Shown in pieces: positions 9,288 through 18,469 of a DNA stretch of 64,000 nt (positions within the stretch are counted from its first letter, which is position 1; each line of letters starts with the position of its first letter). The stretch spans positions 682,001 to 746,000 of the forward strand of contig NZ_CM001023.1 of the NCBI RefSeq assembly GCF_000166275.1. The letters are read 5' to 3'. The position numbers and the translations under genes were made by a program. The stretch comes from Algoriphagus machipongonensis. Its GTDB lineage: Bacteria; Bacteroidota; Bacteroidia; Cytophagales; Cyclobacteriaceae. The notes below the pieces were generated by a model. It did not search any database. It was not told where the DNA came from and saw only the letters and a program-made list of their open reading frames with translations.

Positions 9288-9959
9288 TTATTTTCTAAGG
9301 GTACCCCAGTTCATGATCCCTTTTTTTTGAGCAGCTTTTAATAATTTTAGCAACAGGTTCGCCGTAAGAAATGCATCACCTCCTGCGGTATGCCTGTCAT
9401 CCGTTTTGATGTCATATCGCTGACAAAGGCTGTCAAGAGAATAGTCTTTAAAATCAATATAATTCCGGTCAGCCATGAGACCATGGTCTAGTCGAATCGC
9501 TAAGCTCATGGTATCAATACATTTGTTTTGAATTTTATCCAGCCCAAAAGGCTTCAAGGCCTTTTCCAACATCTCTAAATCAAATCCCAAGTGGTGCCCC
9601 ACCAGGATATTGTTTTCAAAGTATTCCAGTACCCGCTTAGCAAACTGTTCTAGCGGAACTGCTTCTTCATTTCCGATGAGCCCATGAACAGGAATTGTTT
9701 TAAAATCTTTTTTTGAGGACTTTAAATACCACTCTACACCCGTAGAAATTTGGATCATTTGATCTTCAATTTTTACAGCTCCAAAAGATAAGATATGATC
9801 TACTGATGGGTTTAGACCTGTAGTCTCTGTGTCCAAGACCACAAATGACAGCTGGTCCAAACTTCGGATTTCAGGGATGCTGACATTGACCTTTGTAAGG
9901 TAATCCTTGACGAAGGGTTGCTGATTTGGGGTCTTATTGTCAAAGGGCCACCAACTCAT
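9288..9959 (-). CDS. DnaQ-like 3'-5' exonuclease (DEDDh)
   Basis: 223 residues. The exonuclease domain spans about 36-210. Motif I is FVVLDTETTGLNP (catalytic D and E), motif II is VGHHLGFDLEML, and motif III is HTAGGDAFLTANLL with the H and D of the DEDDh class. It resembles the epsilon proofreading subunit of DNA polymerase III. Its place in the acetate cluster, overlapping the DUF294 gene by 4 bp (ATGA), indicates a different, probably linked, role. The same DUF294-exonuclease pairing is known next to acetate transporters in proteobacteria; the biochemical reason is not known. Confidence 0.87.
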   Translation of the reverse strand: MSWWPFDNKTPNQQPFVKDYLTKVNVSIPEIRSLDQLSFVVLDTETTGLNPSVDHILSFGAVKIEDQMIQISTGVEWYLKSSKKDFKTIPVHGLIGNEEAVPLEQFAKRVLEYFENNILVGHHLGFDLEMLEKALKPFGLDKIQNKCIDTMSLAIRLDHGLMADRNYIDFKDYSLDSLCQRYDIKTDDRHTAGGDAFLTANLLLKLLKAAQKKGIMNWGTLRK

Positions 9960-11902
9960 TTTGAAAAGTAATCTAGTTGAAATCTGATTTTCACTAACTC
10001 CTGAAGCTCAGAAAGGGGGGAGAAGGTGGTTTTTAATATTTGTTTTTGGAGCTTCCCGAGCTTTTCCGGGTCGATAAAGCGCCCATTATTTTCATTTTGA
10101 AAACCTTCCAAAGCCCTCATTCTCATTAATATCTCATAAGCTTTTCCTGCCTGAATAAAAAGTTCTCTGTTGTTAGGTTCCAATTCGGCGAGTTTCTCAA
10201 ATCGCTTAAAAGTATTGTTGATTTTCACGACTCCATGGCCTAAAATTAACAGTCTTGCCAAATCAGCTAAAGGCATCATTGCCCGACCTTTGATGTCAAA
10301 TTGGTTTCTGTGTTCCCCGGATTTTTCAACCATAAATCCTTTAAAGAATCCCAAAGGTGCTGGATTTAAGTAGGCGTTTTTTGCCAGAAAGTTTAGGAAA
10401 AAATGCTTCTTTTCAACTTCCTCGTAAATATGATCTGTCAGTTTTTCAGCCAGTAACTTCGTCCCTGTGATAGGTCGAAAATCAAAGAAGATAGCAGACT
10501 TTAATAGCGCCTCTTCATTAGGTCTTAAGATCCATTCTGAGAATAATTTCTTCCACTCGGTCAAGGGTTGAACCCATAAAGGATTTGTTGCCATGATTTT
10601 TCCAGGACAGGGGGAAAAACCAGCATTCAGTAAAACCTCTACTATCTCAGTTCCGATTTTCAAGAAGTACTCCGATGCTTTCTTTTCCAATTCAAGGGGT
10701 ACATCCTCATACAGTAAGGCATTATCCTGATCTGTTCTAAGTAATTGCTCCTCTCTTCCTTCACTTCCTAATGCCAATATGCAGTACTTGGTATCTTTAA
10801 ATTCTGGATAAAGGGCTGCATATTTTTTTTCGGCTATGACCCTTGCTTGCCCAATGATTACATCATTGATCTCAGTCACAACCGAAGCGATAAAATCCAT
10901 AGCCACTTCATTTTCCAAATAGTACCGAAGCATTTGTTCAGCTCTATCTCTGATGTGTCTAATCTCTTTTAAATCTAGGGTATTTAGCAAACCATGAATT
11001 AACACAGCGGGGCTATTTCCCATAGATAACAGCACATCGTGGTCAGAAATAATTCCTGATACTGGACTGTTGACGCTTCCATCTTCTGTTAGAATCAGAT
11101 GATGTAGGCGATTTTTGATCATAGATAGGTACAAATCCGCAAATGCTTCTCCACGCTTTTTTACGATCAAGGAATTGCTCATGATTTCACTGGCTTTTGA
11201 GCTGAGAGGCAAAGCTTCGGTAACGACTTTTTTACGCAGATCTTTATCCGTTATAATTCCAAGCGGATGCTTTTGCGTATCTACAATAACGATACTGCTC
11301 ACATCTGCTTTAGTCATTGCAGATGCTACTTCTTGTATGGTCAGATTTTTATGCCCAGTCAGTACATTTTCAGAAATGCTTATAACTGAAGGGTCTGAAA
11401 AAATCAATAGGGAGTGATCTTGGGGATTGCCCCGAAATATTCCTCGGGCCTTCTGAGTTTGGGAGAGATCCTGCCGGACGACCACTTGTCCACTAGCGAA
11501 TCCCGCAGCAAAAAACAGAGCTACGCGGCTATTTTGCTCCATTATCGATTCAAAGATCGACACCGGAATATAGTAGAGAAGGCTGTCTTCTCCAGCTCGG
11601 GCATTTAGCACATAGGGTCTTTTTCCCAATAAAGCCAATACACCAAAGACATCTCCCTGATCACAATATTCAACGATTTCTTCTCCTGATTCACCGTTTT
11701 CGGTTAGTTCAATGGCACCGTCTTTGACAATAAAGAAATGTGGCTGAGCCGGATCTCCTTGATGAAATAAGGTCTCTCCTTTTTCTAAAAATTGGATGCT
11801 GACATTCCTTGCTACGGTTTCTAGATCTTCTATTCCTAAGAATGAAAATGGAGGGAAACTCCTTAAAAATTCCGCAACTCGGTGGATGATAACATTGGCC
11901 AT
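9956..11902 (-). CDS. CNMP-CBS-DUF294 putative nucleotidyltransferase regulator
   Basis: 648 residues in four parts. A cyclic-nucleotide-binding-like domain lies at about 15-130 (GETLFHQGDPA, IVKDGAIEL, GDVFGVLALLG). A CBS pair at about 168-295 includes HPLGIITDKDLRK. A DUF294 nucleotidyltransferase domain follows, with LGSEGREEQ (about 378-386) and TDQD (390-393), as in GlnD. A DUF294_C domain covers about 470-640. Proteins of this design are presumed to sense nucleotides and modify or regulate a partner. The downstream exonuclease overlaps by 4 bp, so the two are translationally coupled. Lies in the acs/actP neighbourhood. Confidence 0.88.
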   Translation of the reverse strand: MANVIIHRVAEFLRSFPPFSFLGIEDLETVARNVSIQFLEKGETLFHQGDPAQPHFFIVKDGAIELTENGESGEEIVEYCDQGDVFGVLALLGKRPYVLNARAGEDSLLYYIPVSIFESIMEQNSRVALFFAAGFASGQVVVRQDLSQTQKARGIFRGNPQDHSLLIFSDPSVISISENVLTGHKNLTIQEVASAMTKADVSSIVIVDTQKHPLGIITDKDLRKKVVTEALPLSSKASEIMSNSLIVKKRGEAFADLYLSMIKNRLHHLILTEDGSVNSPVSGIISDHDVLLSMGNSPAVLIHGLLNTLDLKEIRHIRDRAEQMLRYYLENEVAMDFIASVVTEINDVIIGQARVIAEKKYAALYPEFKDTKYCILALGSEGREEQLLRTDQDNALLYEDVPLELEKKASEYFLKIGTEIVEVLLNAGFSPCPGKIMATNPLWVQPLTEWKKLFSEWILRPNEEALLKSAIFFDFRPITGTKLLAEKLTDHIYEEVEKKHFFLNFLAKNAYLNPAPLGFFKGFMVEKSGEHRNQFDIKGRAMMPLADLARLLILGHGVVKINNTFKRFEKLAELEPNNRELFIQAGKAYEILMRMRALEGFQNENNGRFIDPEKLGKLQKQILKTTFSPLSELQELVKIRFQLDYFSK

Positions 11903-12009
11903 ATTCGAAATATACTAATTCAAATCACTGATTTTTAAGAGTCTGCCAAAATGGCAATAAAAATTTGTGGTACGGAAATTGGCAAAATAAAATTTTAGTG
12001 ATCTGTAAA

Positions 12010-12183
12010 ATGAGAATAATTCATCAGGTAGTTAGGTATTTTCGAAGGTTAACTTGGGCCTTGATTGTGGCTTTTATGGTTGGAGTTCATAATTTCTACA
12101 AACAAGAAATGGACTCTCCAGACACTATCAAAACATCGATAGAAGTTGATGCCACTGAAGAGGATTCTAGACCAAAAGTTTAA
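12010..12183 (+). CDS. Small single-helix membrane protein, unknown
   Basis: 57 residues from the ATG at 12010. The frame could extend to 11965, but that gives an unlikely hydrophilic start. A basic N-terminus (RRLTW region) is followed by one hydrophobic helix (about 16-26, WALIVAFMVGV) and an acidic C-terminal tail (VDATEEDSRP). This is a positive-inside pattern with a small outside tail. It runs against the surrounding acetate cluster, between DUF294 and acs, and ends just before a hairpin. No family recognised. The helix and charge pattern favour a real gene, but it is short. Confidence 0.5.
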   Translation: MRIIHQVVRYFRRLTWALIVAFMVGVHNFYKQEMDSPDTIKTSIEVDATEEDSRPKV

Positions 12184-12215
12184 TCAGAGGTTGTCCTGAA
12201 AATCCCCAATAAGTA

Positions 12216-12249
12216 AAATGAGCGTCCTTCGTTAGAAAGACGCTCATTT
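12216..12249. terminator. Bidirectional hairpin between the small membrane gene and acs
   Basis: Eleven-bp perfect inverted repeat (AAATGAGCGTC at 12216-12226, complement at 12239-12249), extended inside by TTC/GAA. T-runs are short, so its strength is uncertain, but it sits between convergent genes. Confidence 0.6.
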
Positions 12250-12308
12250 GAAGTAAAGCCCAATTCAATTGATTATTAAACGGGCTTATATTCTTATAGC
12301 TTCCTTAA

Positions 12309-14201
12309 TTATTTTCTGCCATCAATAATTTTCTCCACTACATCTGGGTCCAGTAGGGTACTGGTATCACCCATATTATCTAGGTTGTTTTCAGCTACTT
12401 TTCTTAATATTCTACGCATGATTTTACCCGATCTTGTTTTTGGTAAACCAGGAACGAGCTGGATTTTATCAGGCTTAGCAATAGGGCCAATAATTTTAGA
12501 AACCATTTCCTTGATTTCATTTACCAGATTATCCTCAGTTCTATTGGTTAAATCACAGATGACATAGGCATAAATTCCTTGTCCTTTGACATCATGAGGG
12601 TAGCCGACCACGGCAGATTCAATGACTTTTGGATGTTCGTTGATTGCATTTTCTACTTCCGCAGTTCCCATTCTATGCCCAGAGACATTGATTACATCAT
12701 CTACTCTTCCGAGGATTCTATAATATCCATCATGATCTCTCTTGACTCCATCTCCTGTAAAGTACATTCCTTTGTAAGTGGAGAAATAGGTCTGCTTACA
12801 TCTATCATGATCCCCATAAGTGGTTCTGATCATAGATGGCCAAGGAAACTTGATACATAGGTTTCCTTCTACAGAGTTTCCGGTTAGTTCATTTCCTTCT
12901 GGGTCTACAATGCAAAGTTGAACGCCAGGCAAGGGAAGTGTTGCATAGGCAGGCTTCGTTGGTGTGATTCCAGCAATAGGAGAGACCATGATTCCCCCTG
13001 TTTCTGTTTGCCACCAAGTATCCACTATTGGGCATTTATTTTTACCTATGTGAGTATGATACCAATGCCAAGCTTCTTCATTGATTGGCTCACCAACGGA
13101 ACCGAGTACCTTCAAGGAGCTTAAATCATACTTTTCAATTTCTACTGTTCCATATGCTTGCAATGCTCTAATTGCAGTCGGAGCAGTATAAAATTGGTTC
13201 ACTTTATATTTTTCTACGATAGCCCAAAACCTCCCGCAATCCGGGAAAGTGGGAACACCCTCAAACATTATTGTTGTAGCTCCTGCCAATAATGGACCAT
13301 AAACGATGTAGGAGTGACCCGTGATCCAGCCCACATCCGCTGTACACCAATACACATCTCCAGGAGAGTATTGAAATACATTTTCGAAGGAGTATTTGGA
13401 ATAAACCATATATCCTCCTGTGGTGTGTACTACTCCTTTTGGTTTTCCTGTAGAGCCTGAGGTATATAGAATAAATAGCATGTCTTCGCTATCCATTTCT
13501 TCTGCTGGGCAGTCCTTTGATTCATCTGCCACGACATCGTGCCACCAATAATCTCTTCCATCCTGCATGGTGACATCTTGATGAGTCCTTTGGTAAACGA
13601 TGACAGTTTCCACAGAGCTTTTTGTCAAAGCTTCATCAACTACGGCTTTGACTGCTATTTTTTTGCTGCCTCTGAAGTTTCCATCGGAAGTTAAAACTGC
13701 CTTTGCTTCGCAATCATTGATTCGATCTGCCAAGGCATTACTTGAAAATCCTGCAAAGACTACTGAATGGATGGCGCCAATTCTCGCACATGCCAACATA
13801 GCTACAGCTGCCTCCGGCACCATAGGCATGTAAATAATGACCTTGTCACCTTTGCCGATTCCTTTGCTTTTTAGGGCGTTGGAAAATCGAGAGACTTCCT
13901 CAAATAATTCACGATAGGTCAATGTCCTACCAGCTTCATTTGGATCATTAGGCTCCCAGATAATGGCAGGCCGGTCTCCAATAGTAAAAAGATATCTCTC
14001 AAAAATATTTTCGGTGATATTCAATTTTCCATTTAAGAACCATTTGACATCTGGTCCTTCAAAATTCCACTTTAACGTTTTGTCCCACCGTTTTCGCCAA
14101 TGGAATGAATCAGCAATTCTTGCCCAAAATTCTTCTGGCTGCGCGACACTTTTTTGGTACTCGTGTAGGTACCCGCTAAGGGTATGTATTCTATCACTCA
14201 T
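12309..14201 (-). CDS. acs: Acetyl-CoA synthetase (acetate--CoA ligase)
   Basis: Makes acetyl-CoA from acetate, ATP and CoA through acetyl-AMP. It has 630 residues, normal length. An AMP-binding P-loop YTSGSTGKPKG lies at about 246-256. WWQTETGG (motif A5), the hinge/A8 GRVDDVINVSGHRMGT and a C-terminal KTRSGKIMRR follow. The lysine in KTRSGK is the one acetylated to shut the enzyme off in Acs proteins. It lies 52 bp downstream of the symporter gene on the same strand, so the uptake and activation genes are probably cotranscribed. Confidence 0.97.
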   Translation of the reverse strand: MSDRIHTLSGYLHEYQKSVAQPEEFWARIADSFHWRKRWDKTLKWNFEGPDVKWFLNGKLNITENIFERYLFTIGDRPAIIWEPNDPNEAGRTLTYRELFEEVSRFSNALKSKGIGKGDKVIIYMPMVPEAAVAMLACARIGAIHSVVFAGFSSNALADRINDCEAKAVLTSDGNFRGSKKIAVKAVVDEALTKSSVETVIVYQRTHQDVTMQDGRDYWWHDVVADESKDCPAEEMDSEDMLFILYTSGSTGKPKGVVHTTGGYMVYSKYSFENVFQYSPGDVYWCTADVGWITGHSYIVYGPLLAGATTIMFEGVPTFPDCGRFWAIVEKYKVNQFYTAPTAIRALQAYGTVEIEKYDLSSLKVLGSVGEPINEEAWHWYHTHIGKNKCPIVDTWWQTETGGIMVSPIAGITPTKPAYATLPLPGVQLCIVDPEGNELTGNSVEGNLCIKFPWPSMIRTTYGDHDRCKQTYFSTYKGMYFTGDGVKRDHDGYYRILGRVDDVINVSGHRMGTAEVENAINEHPKVIESAVVGYPHDVKGQGIYAYVICDLTNRTEDNLVNEIKEMVSKIIGPIAKPDKIQLVPGLPKTRSGKIMRRILRKVAENNLDNMGDTSTLLDPDVVEKIIDGRK

Positions 14202-14253
14202 GATACTGTTGGGTTATCGATAATCTAATTTTTACTGTTGCACTAAGTTACAA

Positions 14254-15939
14254 TTAATGATCTACTGCTTTTCCTGCTCCTCTTGGAATTCGAATTTCTT
14301 GAATCATATCCTGAACGTCCTGTGGAGGTGCTGGTGTTACTCTTGAAACGAGCACACAGACCACGAAGTTGATCAACATCCCGATGGAGCCAATCCCTTC
14401 TGGAGAAACCCCAAACCACCAATGGTCACTCGTATTAAATTCGGGAGAGATGAATTTAAAATAAATGATGTAAGCAAGGGTGAATATTAATCCCGAAAGC
14501 ATTCCTGCGATTGCCCCCTCTTTATTTATTCTGGAAGAGAAAATTCCCATGATAATTACCGGGAAGAAAGAGGCTGCTGCCAGCCCAAAAGCGAAAGCCA
14601 CTACCTGAGCGACAAATCCTGGAGGGTTGACACCAAAATATCCTGCTAATACAACTGCTCCAGCAGCAGCGATTCTTGCTATTCTTAGTTCTTTTTTCTC
14701 TGAAATTTCTGGTCGGAAGGTTTTAAATAAGTCTCTGGATACTGAAGTAGAAATAACCAAGAGTAAACCCGCTGCCGTGGAAAGTGCAGCAGCCATCGCA
14801 CCTGCAGCAACAAGTCCTACCACCCAATTGGGTAACTCGGCAATCTCTGGACTCGCCAAAACCATGATATCACGATCGATGCTTAGCTCATTGGCATCAG
14901 AATCTGCTACATATTGGACTTTTCCGTCTCCATTTTTATCGTCTACTGAAATCAAGTTGGTTTTTTGCCAGGTAGAAACCCATGCAGGGAGTTCTGATAT
15001 GTTTTTTTCTGAGGTGCTTTCTATCGTGTTGAATATCCCAAAGGCTGCAATGGCAGGAGCCGTAGTATAGAGGATGGCAATAAAAACCAAAGCATAGCCT
15101 GCTGATAATCTTGCATCTTTAACTCTGGGTACGGTGAAAAATCTCACAATCACATGGGGTAAACCGGCAGTTCCAACCATTAAGGCCAAAGTGATCATAA
15201 ACATGTCAGTAATGCTTTTTCTACCGGAGGTATAAGCCGCGAATCCAAGTTCGGTCAATACTCCATCTAATTTGTCCAAAAGCGGTGTTCCATCAGCAAC
15301 AGCCCCTCCTAAACCTAATTGAGGGATTGGATTACCCGTTAGCTGCATGGAAACGAAGATTGCCGGAACCATGTAAGCAAAAATCAATACACAATACTGC
15401 GCTACTTGGGTATAAGTAATTCCTTTCATGCCTCCTAAAACCGCATAGAAAAACACGATACACATTCCTATCACCACTCCCCATTCGATAGGAACTTCCA
15501 AGTATCTAGAAAATACGATGCCGACACCACGCATTTGCCCTGCCACATAAGTGAATGAGATAAATAAGGCACAAATGACAGCCACCACCTTTGCAGTTTT
15601 GGAGTAGTATCTATCTCCGACGAAATCAGGGACGGTAAATTTCCCGAATTTTCTTAGGTAAGGAGCCAAAAGGAGTGCAAGGAGTACATATCCTCCAGTC
15701 CATCCCATCAAGTAAACTGAGCCATCATAACCTGCGAAGGAAATGATCCCGGCCATGGAGATAAAAGAGGCTGCAGACATCCAGTCAGCAGCGGTAGCCA
15801 TTCCATTGGCAAGAGGGGAAACTCCGCCCCCTGCAACATAAAATTCTTTGGTGGAGCCTGCTCTTGACCAGATAGCTATACCTATATATAGGGCAAAAGA
15901 TAATCCTACGAGAAGATAAGTCCAGGTTAAAATTTCCAT
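14254..15939 (-). CDS. actP: Sodium:solute symporter, cation/acetate (ActP) type
   Basis: 561 residues and about 13 hydrophobic segments, SSS family. N-terminal YVAGGGVSPLANGMATAADWMSAASF segment is typical of ActP-type carriers; the core GTAGLPHVIVRFFTVPRVKDAR also matches. An insert of about 60 residues with Asp-rich DDKNGDGKVQYVADSD (EF-hand-like) is characteristic of the DUF4212-linked subgroup. It probably imports acetate or short monocarboxylates with Na+. It sits between the DUF4212 gene (27 bp upstream) and acs. Confidence 0.9.
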   Translation of the reverse strand: MEILTWTYLLVGLSFALYIGIAIWSRAGSTKEFYVAGGGVSPLANGMATAADWMSAASFISMAGIISFAGYDGSVYLMGWTGGYVLLALLLAPYLRKFGKFTVPDFVGDRYYSKTAKVVAVICALFISFTYVAGQMRGVGIVFSRYLEVPIEWGVVIGMCIVFFYAVLGGMKGITYTQVAQYCVLIFAYMVPAIFVSMQLTGNPIPQLGLGGAVADGTPLLDKLDGVLTELGFAAYTSGRKSITDMFMITLALMVGTAGLPHVIVRFFTVPRVKDARLSAGYALVFIAILYTTAPAIAAFGIFNTIESTSEKNISELPAWVSTWQKTNLISVDDKNGDGKVQYVADSDANELSIDRDIMVLASPEIAELPNWVVGLVAAGAMAAALSTAAGLLLVISTSVSRDLFKTFRPEISEKKELRIARIAAAGAVVLAGYFGVNPPGFVAQVVAFAFGLAAASFFPVIIMGIFSSRINKEGAIAGMLSGLIFTLAYIIYFKFISPEFNTSDHWWFGVSPEGIGSIGMLINFVVCVLVSRVTPAPPQDVQDMIQEIRIPRGAGKAVDH

Positions 15940-15966
15940 TAATTCAGGTGATTTTGGGTGATTGAT

Positions 15967-16230
15967 TTATTCCTCGTCGACGTCAAATTCTTTATCTAGC
16001 TTATTCATGCGATAGACATAAATAAAAATTAAAACAACAAAAGCATAGATAGAGCCCTGTTGGGCAAACCAGAAACCTAACTTGTACCCTCCTAATCTGA
16101 TCGTATTGAGTTCTTCAACCAATAATATTCCAAAACCAAAGGAAACAACAAACCATACTAACAGTAAAAAAAACAGAGTTTTGAGATTCTTTTTCCAGTA
16201 GGCTTTCATTTTGCCCGGATCCTGCGCCAT
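15967..16230 (-). CDS. DUF4212 membrane protein, symporter small subunit
   Basis: 87 residues from the ATG at 16230. The frame is open to 16338, but the extra 36 residues do not fit the family. Two hydrophobic helices (about 14-33 and 48-68) are joined by EELNTIRLGGYKLGFWFAQQGS, the hallmark of DUF4212. The tail is short and acidic. DUF4212 proteins are encoded next to ActP-like symporters and are probably an accessory subunit, like YjcH with ActP. First gene of the presumed acetate operon. Confidence 0.88.
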   Translation of the reverse strand: MAQDPGKMKAYWKKNLKTLFFLLLVWFVVSFGFGILLVEELNTIRLGGYKLGFWFAQQGSIYAFVVLIFIYVYRMNKLDKEFDVDEE

Positions 16231-16410
16231 GCTATTTGGGGTTTGTTTATTAATCAGTACTAAAAGTAATGGGAGATAATGCCTAAAAGCAACTCCTTTT
16301 CCATGAATTAATAAAAAATTAAGGTAATTACAGCACATTACCTGATATTATTCCGAATGCTTAAAAAATCCCCAAATATTTCCGAGCCTGTATCTGGGAA
16401 ATCGAACGCT

Positions 16411-17162
16411 TTAGAAGAAAAATTCTGATAATATAGCCAAGCCTGCAGCAAGAAAGCTGACGATTAATTTGTTCCAATTAAATTTATGGTGTGGGCTGCT
16501 TTCAAAGAAGATCGTAGTGGAGATATGCAAGAAGCCTCCTGCCACTAAACCAAATAACATTCCGGCACCTTGGGTTTCCAAGAAACCATTTTGGAATAAA
16601 TAGGCACTGGAAAACATTCCTAATGGGGATGCCAAAGCAAAAAGAGTCAGCAAGATCAAGGACCATTTCTTGGATAAAGTACTGCTCAATACTGCTGCCA
16701 ATGCAAATGCAGCTGGACCTTTATGCATGATGACACCAAAAAGTACGGTTTTGCTATTATGTACATGGCCTAAAGCTTCAGAGCTGTTACCAATCAAGCT
16801 GCCATGAGATAAAAGAGTGCCTTCCAAGAATGCATGAATAAACAATCCAAGCATAATAGTAAACACTCCAGTCGAAGACTCTTTGTGGTGATGATGGATA
16901 TGCCCATGCTCTACACCGCTGGATAAAACTCAAGTAATTGCTGAAGTAGAAATCCTATTAAGATAAAAAGACCCATTTTACCTCCCTCAAATCCACTATG
17001 GAAAAGCTCAGGTAAAATGTGTAAAATGGTAATTGAAAACAGGTAAGATCCTGCAAAAACGAGCACCAGTTTAAAGTACTTATCCCGAAATTTAGGAGCT
17101 ACAAAAACCAAAGAACCAGCGCCTAAGGCAGTAAGGAATAAAAGAAGGAAATTTAAGGCCAT
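16411..17162 (-). pseudogene. ZIP family metal transporter, split by a one-base frameshift
   Basis: Two adjacent frames together make one ZIP protein. Residues 1-83 (start 17162) contain two helices and ITILHILPELFH. This frame hits a stop at 16911, just after LLEFYPAV. The -1 frame continues through VEHGHIHHHHKESS, LGLFIHAFLEGTLL and HKGPAAFALAAVL (ZIP metal-site His/Glu) to 16411. One extra T in the TTTT run (minus strand, 16925-16928) would give LLEFLSSGVEHGH and a normal protein of about 250 residues. So it is a recent frameshift, a sequencing error, or less likely programmed frameshifting. A -7 element CAAAGGTA (plus-strand reading) lies 49 bases upstream of the start. Confidence 0.88.
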
Positions 17163-17210
17163 GAATTAATTTGGATCCCCTTTAAATGGAAACTCGTTGT
17201 ATAACCGTGG

Positions 17211-17218
17211 CAAAGGTA
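17211..17218 (-). promoter_or_regulatory. Candidate -7 element TACCTTTG for the ZIP gene
   Basis: Minus-strand TACCTTTG fits TAnnTTTG. No TTG is found at the expected distance, so it is a weak call. Confidence 0.4.
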
Positions 17219-17281
17219 ATAAAATTCAATAATGTTGCATTTATGTTTTGAAACTCTAGCAAAATCTTGATTGTAAAGGCT

Positions 17282-18346
17282 TTATTCTTGAACAAAAGAA
17301 AGGTAAGGCTTTAGCTCCTCACTCGCATAAGTTTTATAATCCCCCTTCTCATCGCTATAAATTAGGAAAACCTTAATTTCATCCAAAGCGGAGTCCAAAG
17401 CAATCGCTTTATCTGTTCCCATAACCATTAAAGCAGTAGCATAGGCATCTGCCGTCATGCAGTCATTTGCCACCACAGTCGCGCTTAATAAGTTCTGGGC
17501 CACAGGGTACCCTGTCTTTGGGTTGATGGTATGAGAAATTTTCACTGAATCTCTCACATAAAAGTTCCTGTAATTTCCTGAAGTTGCCATTCCCTGATCC
17601 TGCAGTGCGATGATACTATAAAGATCCGCAGAGTTTGCAGATTCTTCGGGTCTATTGACTCCCACTTTCCATAATTCACCACTTTCATTAAGCCCTCTAG
17701 CAACAAGCTCTCCACCGATTTCAATCAAGTAATTGTCAATTCCTTTTTGTTTCAAAAGATCTGAAACTACATCTACTCCATAACCTTTGGCAATCGAACT
17801 AAAATCCAGATAAATCCCCTGAACTTTTTTTCTAACCTGGTTGGCATCAAAATCTATTTTTTCAAAACCCACAAGCTTCAATAAGTTTTGAATATCTACG
17901 CTGTCTTTGAGTTCAGGTCCAGTGGGGCCAAATCCCCAGATATTGACAAGTGGACCTACAGTTGGATCAAAAGCTCCTGAAGTTTTGGTGAAAATATCTT
18001 TACTGGCATTCAAGACTTCAGGAAAATAAGGAAGTTCAAAGTCTAAAGTGTCTGAATTATTAAATCGAGATAATTCAGAATCTTCTATATAAGTGGATAA
18101 GCTTTGGTTAAAAACGACCAAAACAGAATCAATTGAAGGTTGGAAATCCCTACCTTCTTCATCTAAATAGGTAATGTTATAAGTCGTGCCCATCGTTTTT
18201 CCGGATAGGGTAATCTTTCCGGAGGACTGAGGTTCTCTACTTTCTTCAGTCTCACTATTATTTTGATTCCTCCAAGTATAGACCAGGAGTACCATCGCCA
18301 GTAAGACAAGAGAATAAATAATGTTTTTTCGAGTATTTTGACGCAT
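17282..18346 (-). CDS. apbE: FAD:protein FMN transferase (ApbE)
   Basis: 354 residues. The N-terminal helix (about 8-24) is a signal or membrane anchor. The ApbE domain starts at SGKTMGTTYNITY. Conserved motifs are FDPTVGPLVNIWGFGP, DFSSIAKGYGVD, YLIEIGGELVARG, MATSGNYRNFY, HTINPKTGYP and the metal-binding DCMTADAYATALMV. It attaches FMN to Thr in targets such as NqrB/C and RnfG, outside the cytoplasmic membrane. No target gene is in view. The gene lies 119 bp from the ZIP start, on the same strand. Confidence 0.95.
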   Translation of the reverse strand: MRQNTRKNIIYSLVLLAMVLLVYTWRNQNNSETEESREPQSSGKITLSGKTMGTTYNITYLDEEGRDFQPSIDSVLVVFNQSLSTYIEDSELSRFNNSDTLDFELPYFPEVLNASKDIFTKTSGAFDPTVGPLVNIWGFGPTGPELKDSVDIQNLLKLVGFEKIDFDANQVRKKVQGIYLDFSSIAKGYGVDVVSDLLKQKGIDNYLIEIGGELVARGLNESGELWKVGVNRPEESANSADLYSIIALQDQGMATSGNYRNFYVRDSVKISHTINPKTGYPVAQNLLSATVVANDCMTADAYATALMVMGTDKAIALDSALDEIKVFLIYSDEKGDYKTYASEELKPYLSFVQE

Positions 18347-18443
18347 ACCAATCTGAATTTCGCTGCGAAGTTAAGAGTTATTTCCTAGTTTCAGGAGTTT
18401 TACTGATGGATCAAAATTCCCAATTCCCGCATGGGTATTTTTT

Positions 18444-18451
18444 TATCTTTG
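18444..18451 (+). promoter_or_regulatory. -7 element TATCTTTG of ruvB
   Basis: TATCTTTG fits TAnnTTTG, 18 bases ahead of the ruvB ATG. No clear TTG upstream. Confidence 0.5.
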
Positions 18452-18469
18452 TAGGTGTAAGCAATTGGT

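Noticed and set aside
12579..12860. 93-codon plus-strand frame inside acs
   Set aside because: Antisense shadow of acs; no start signals or sensible composition.
14627..15070. 147-codon open frame on the plus strand inside actP
   Set aside because: It is antisense to a clear symporter gene and its translation is low-complexity Ala/Ser/Thr, as expected from the reverse of membrane-helix codons.
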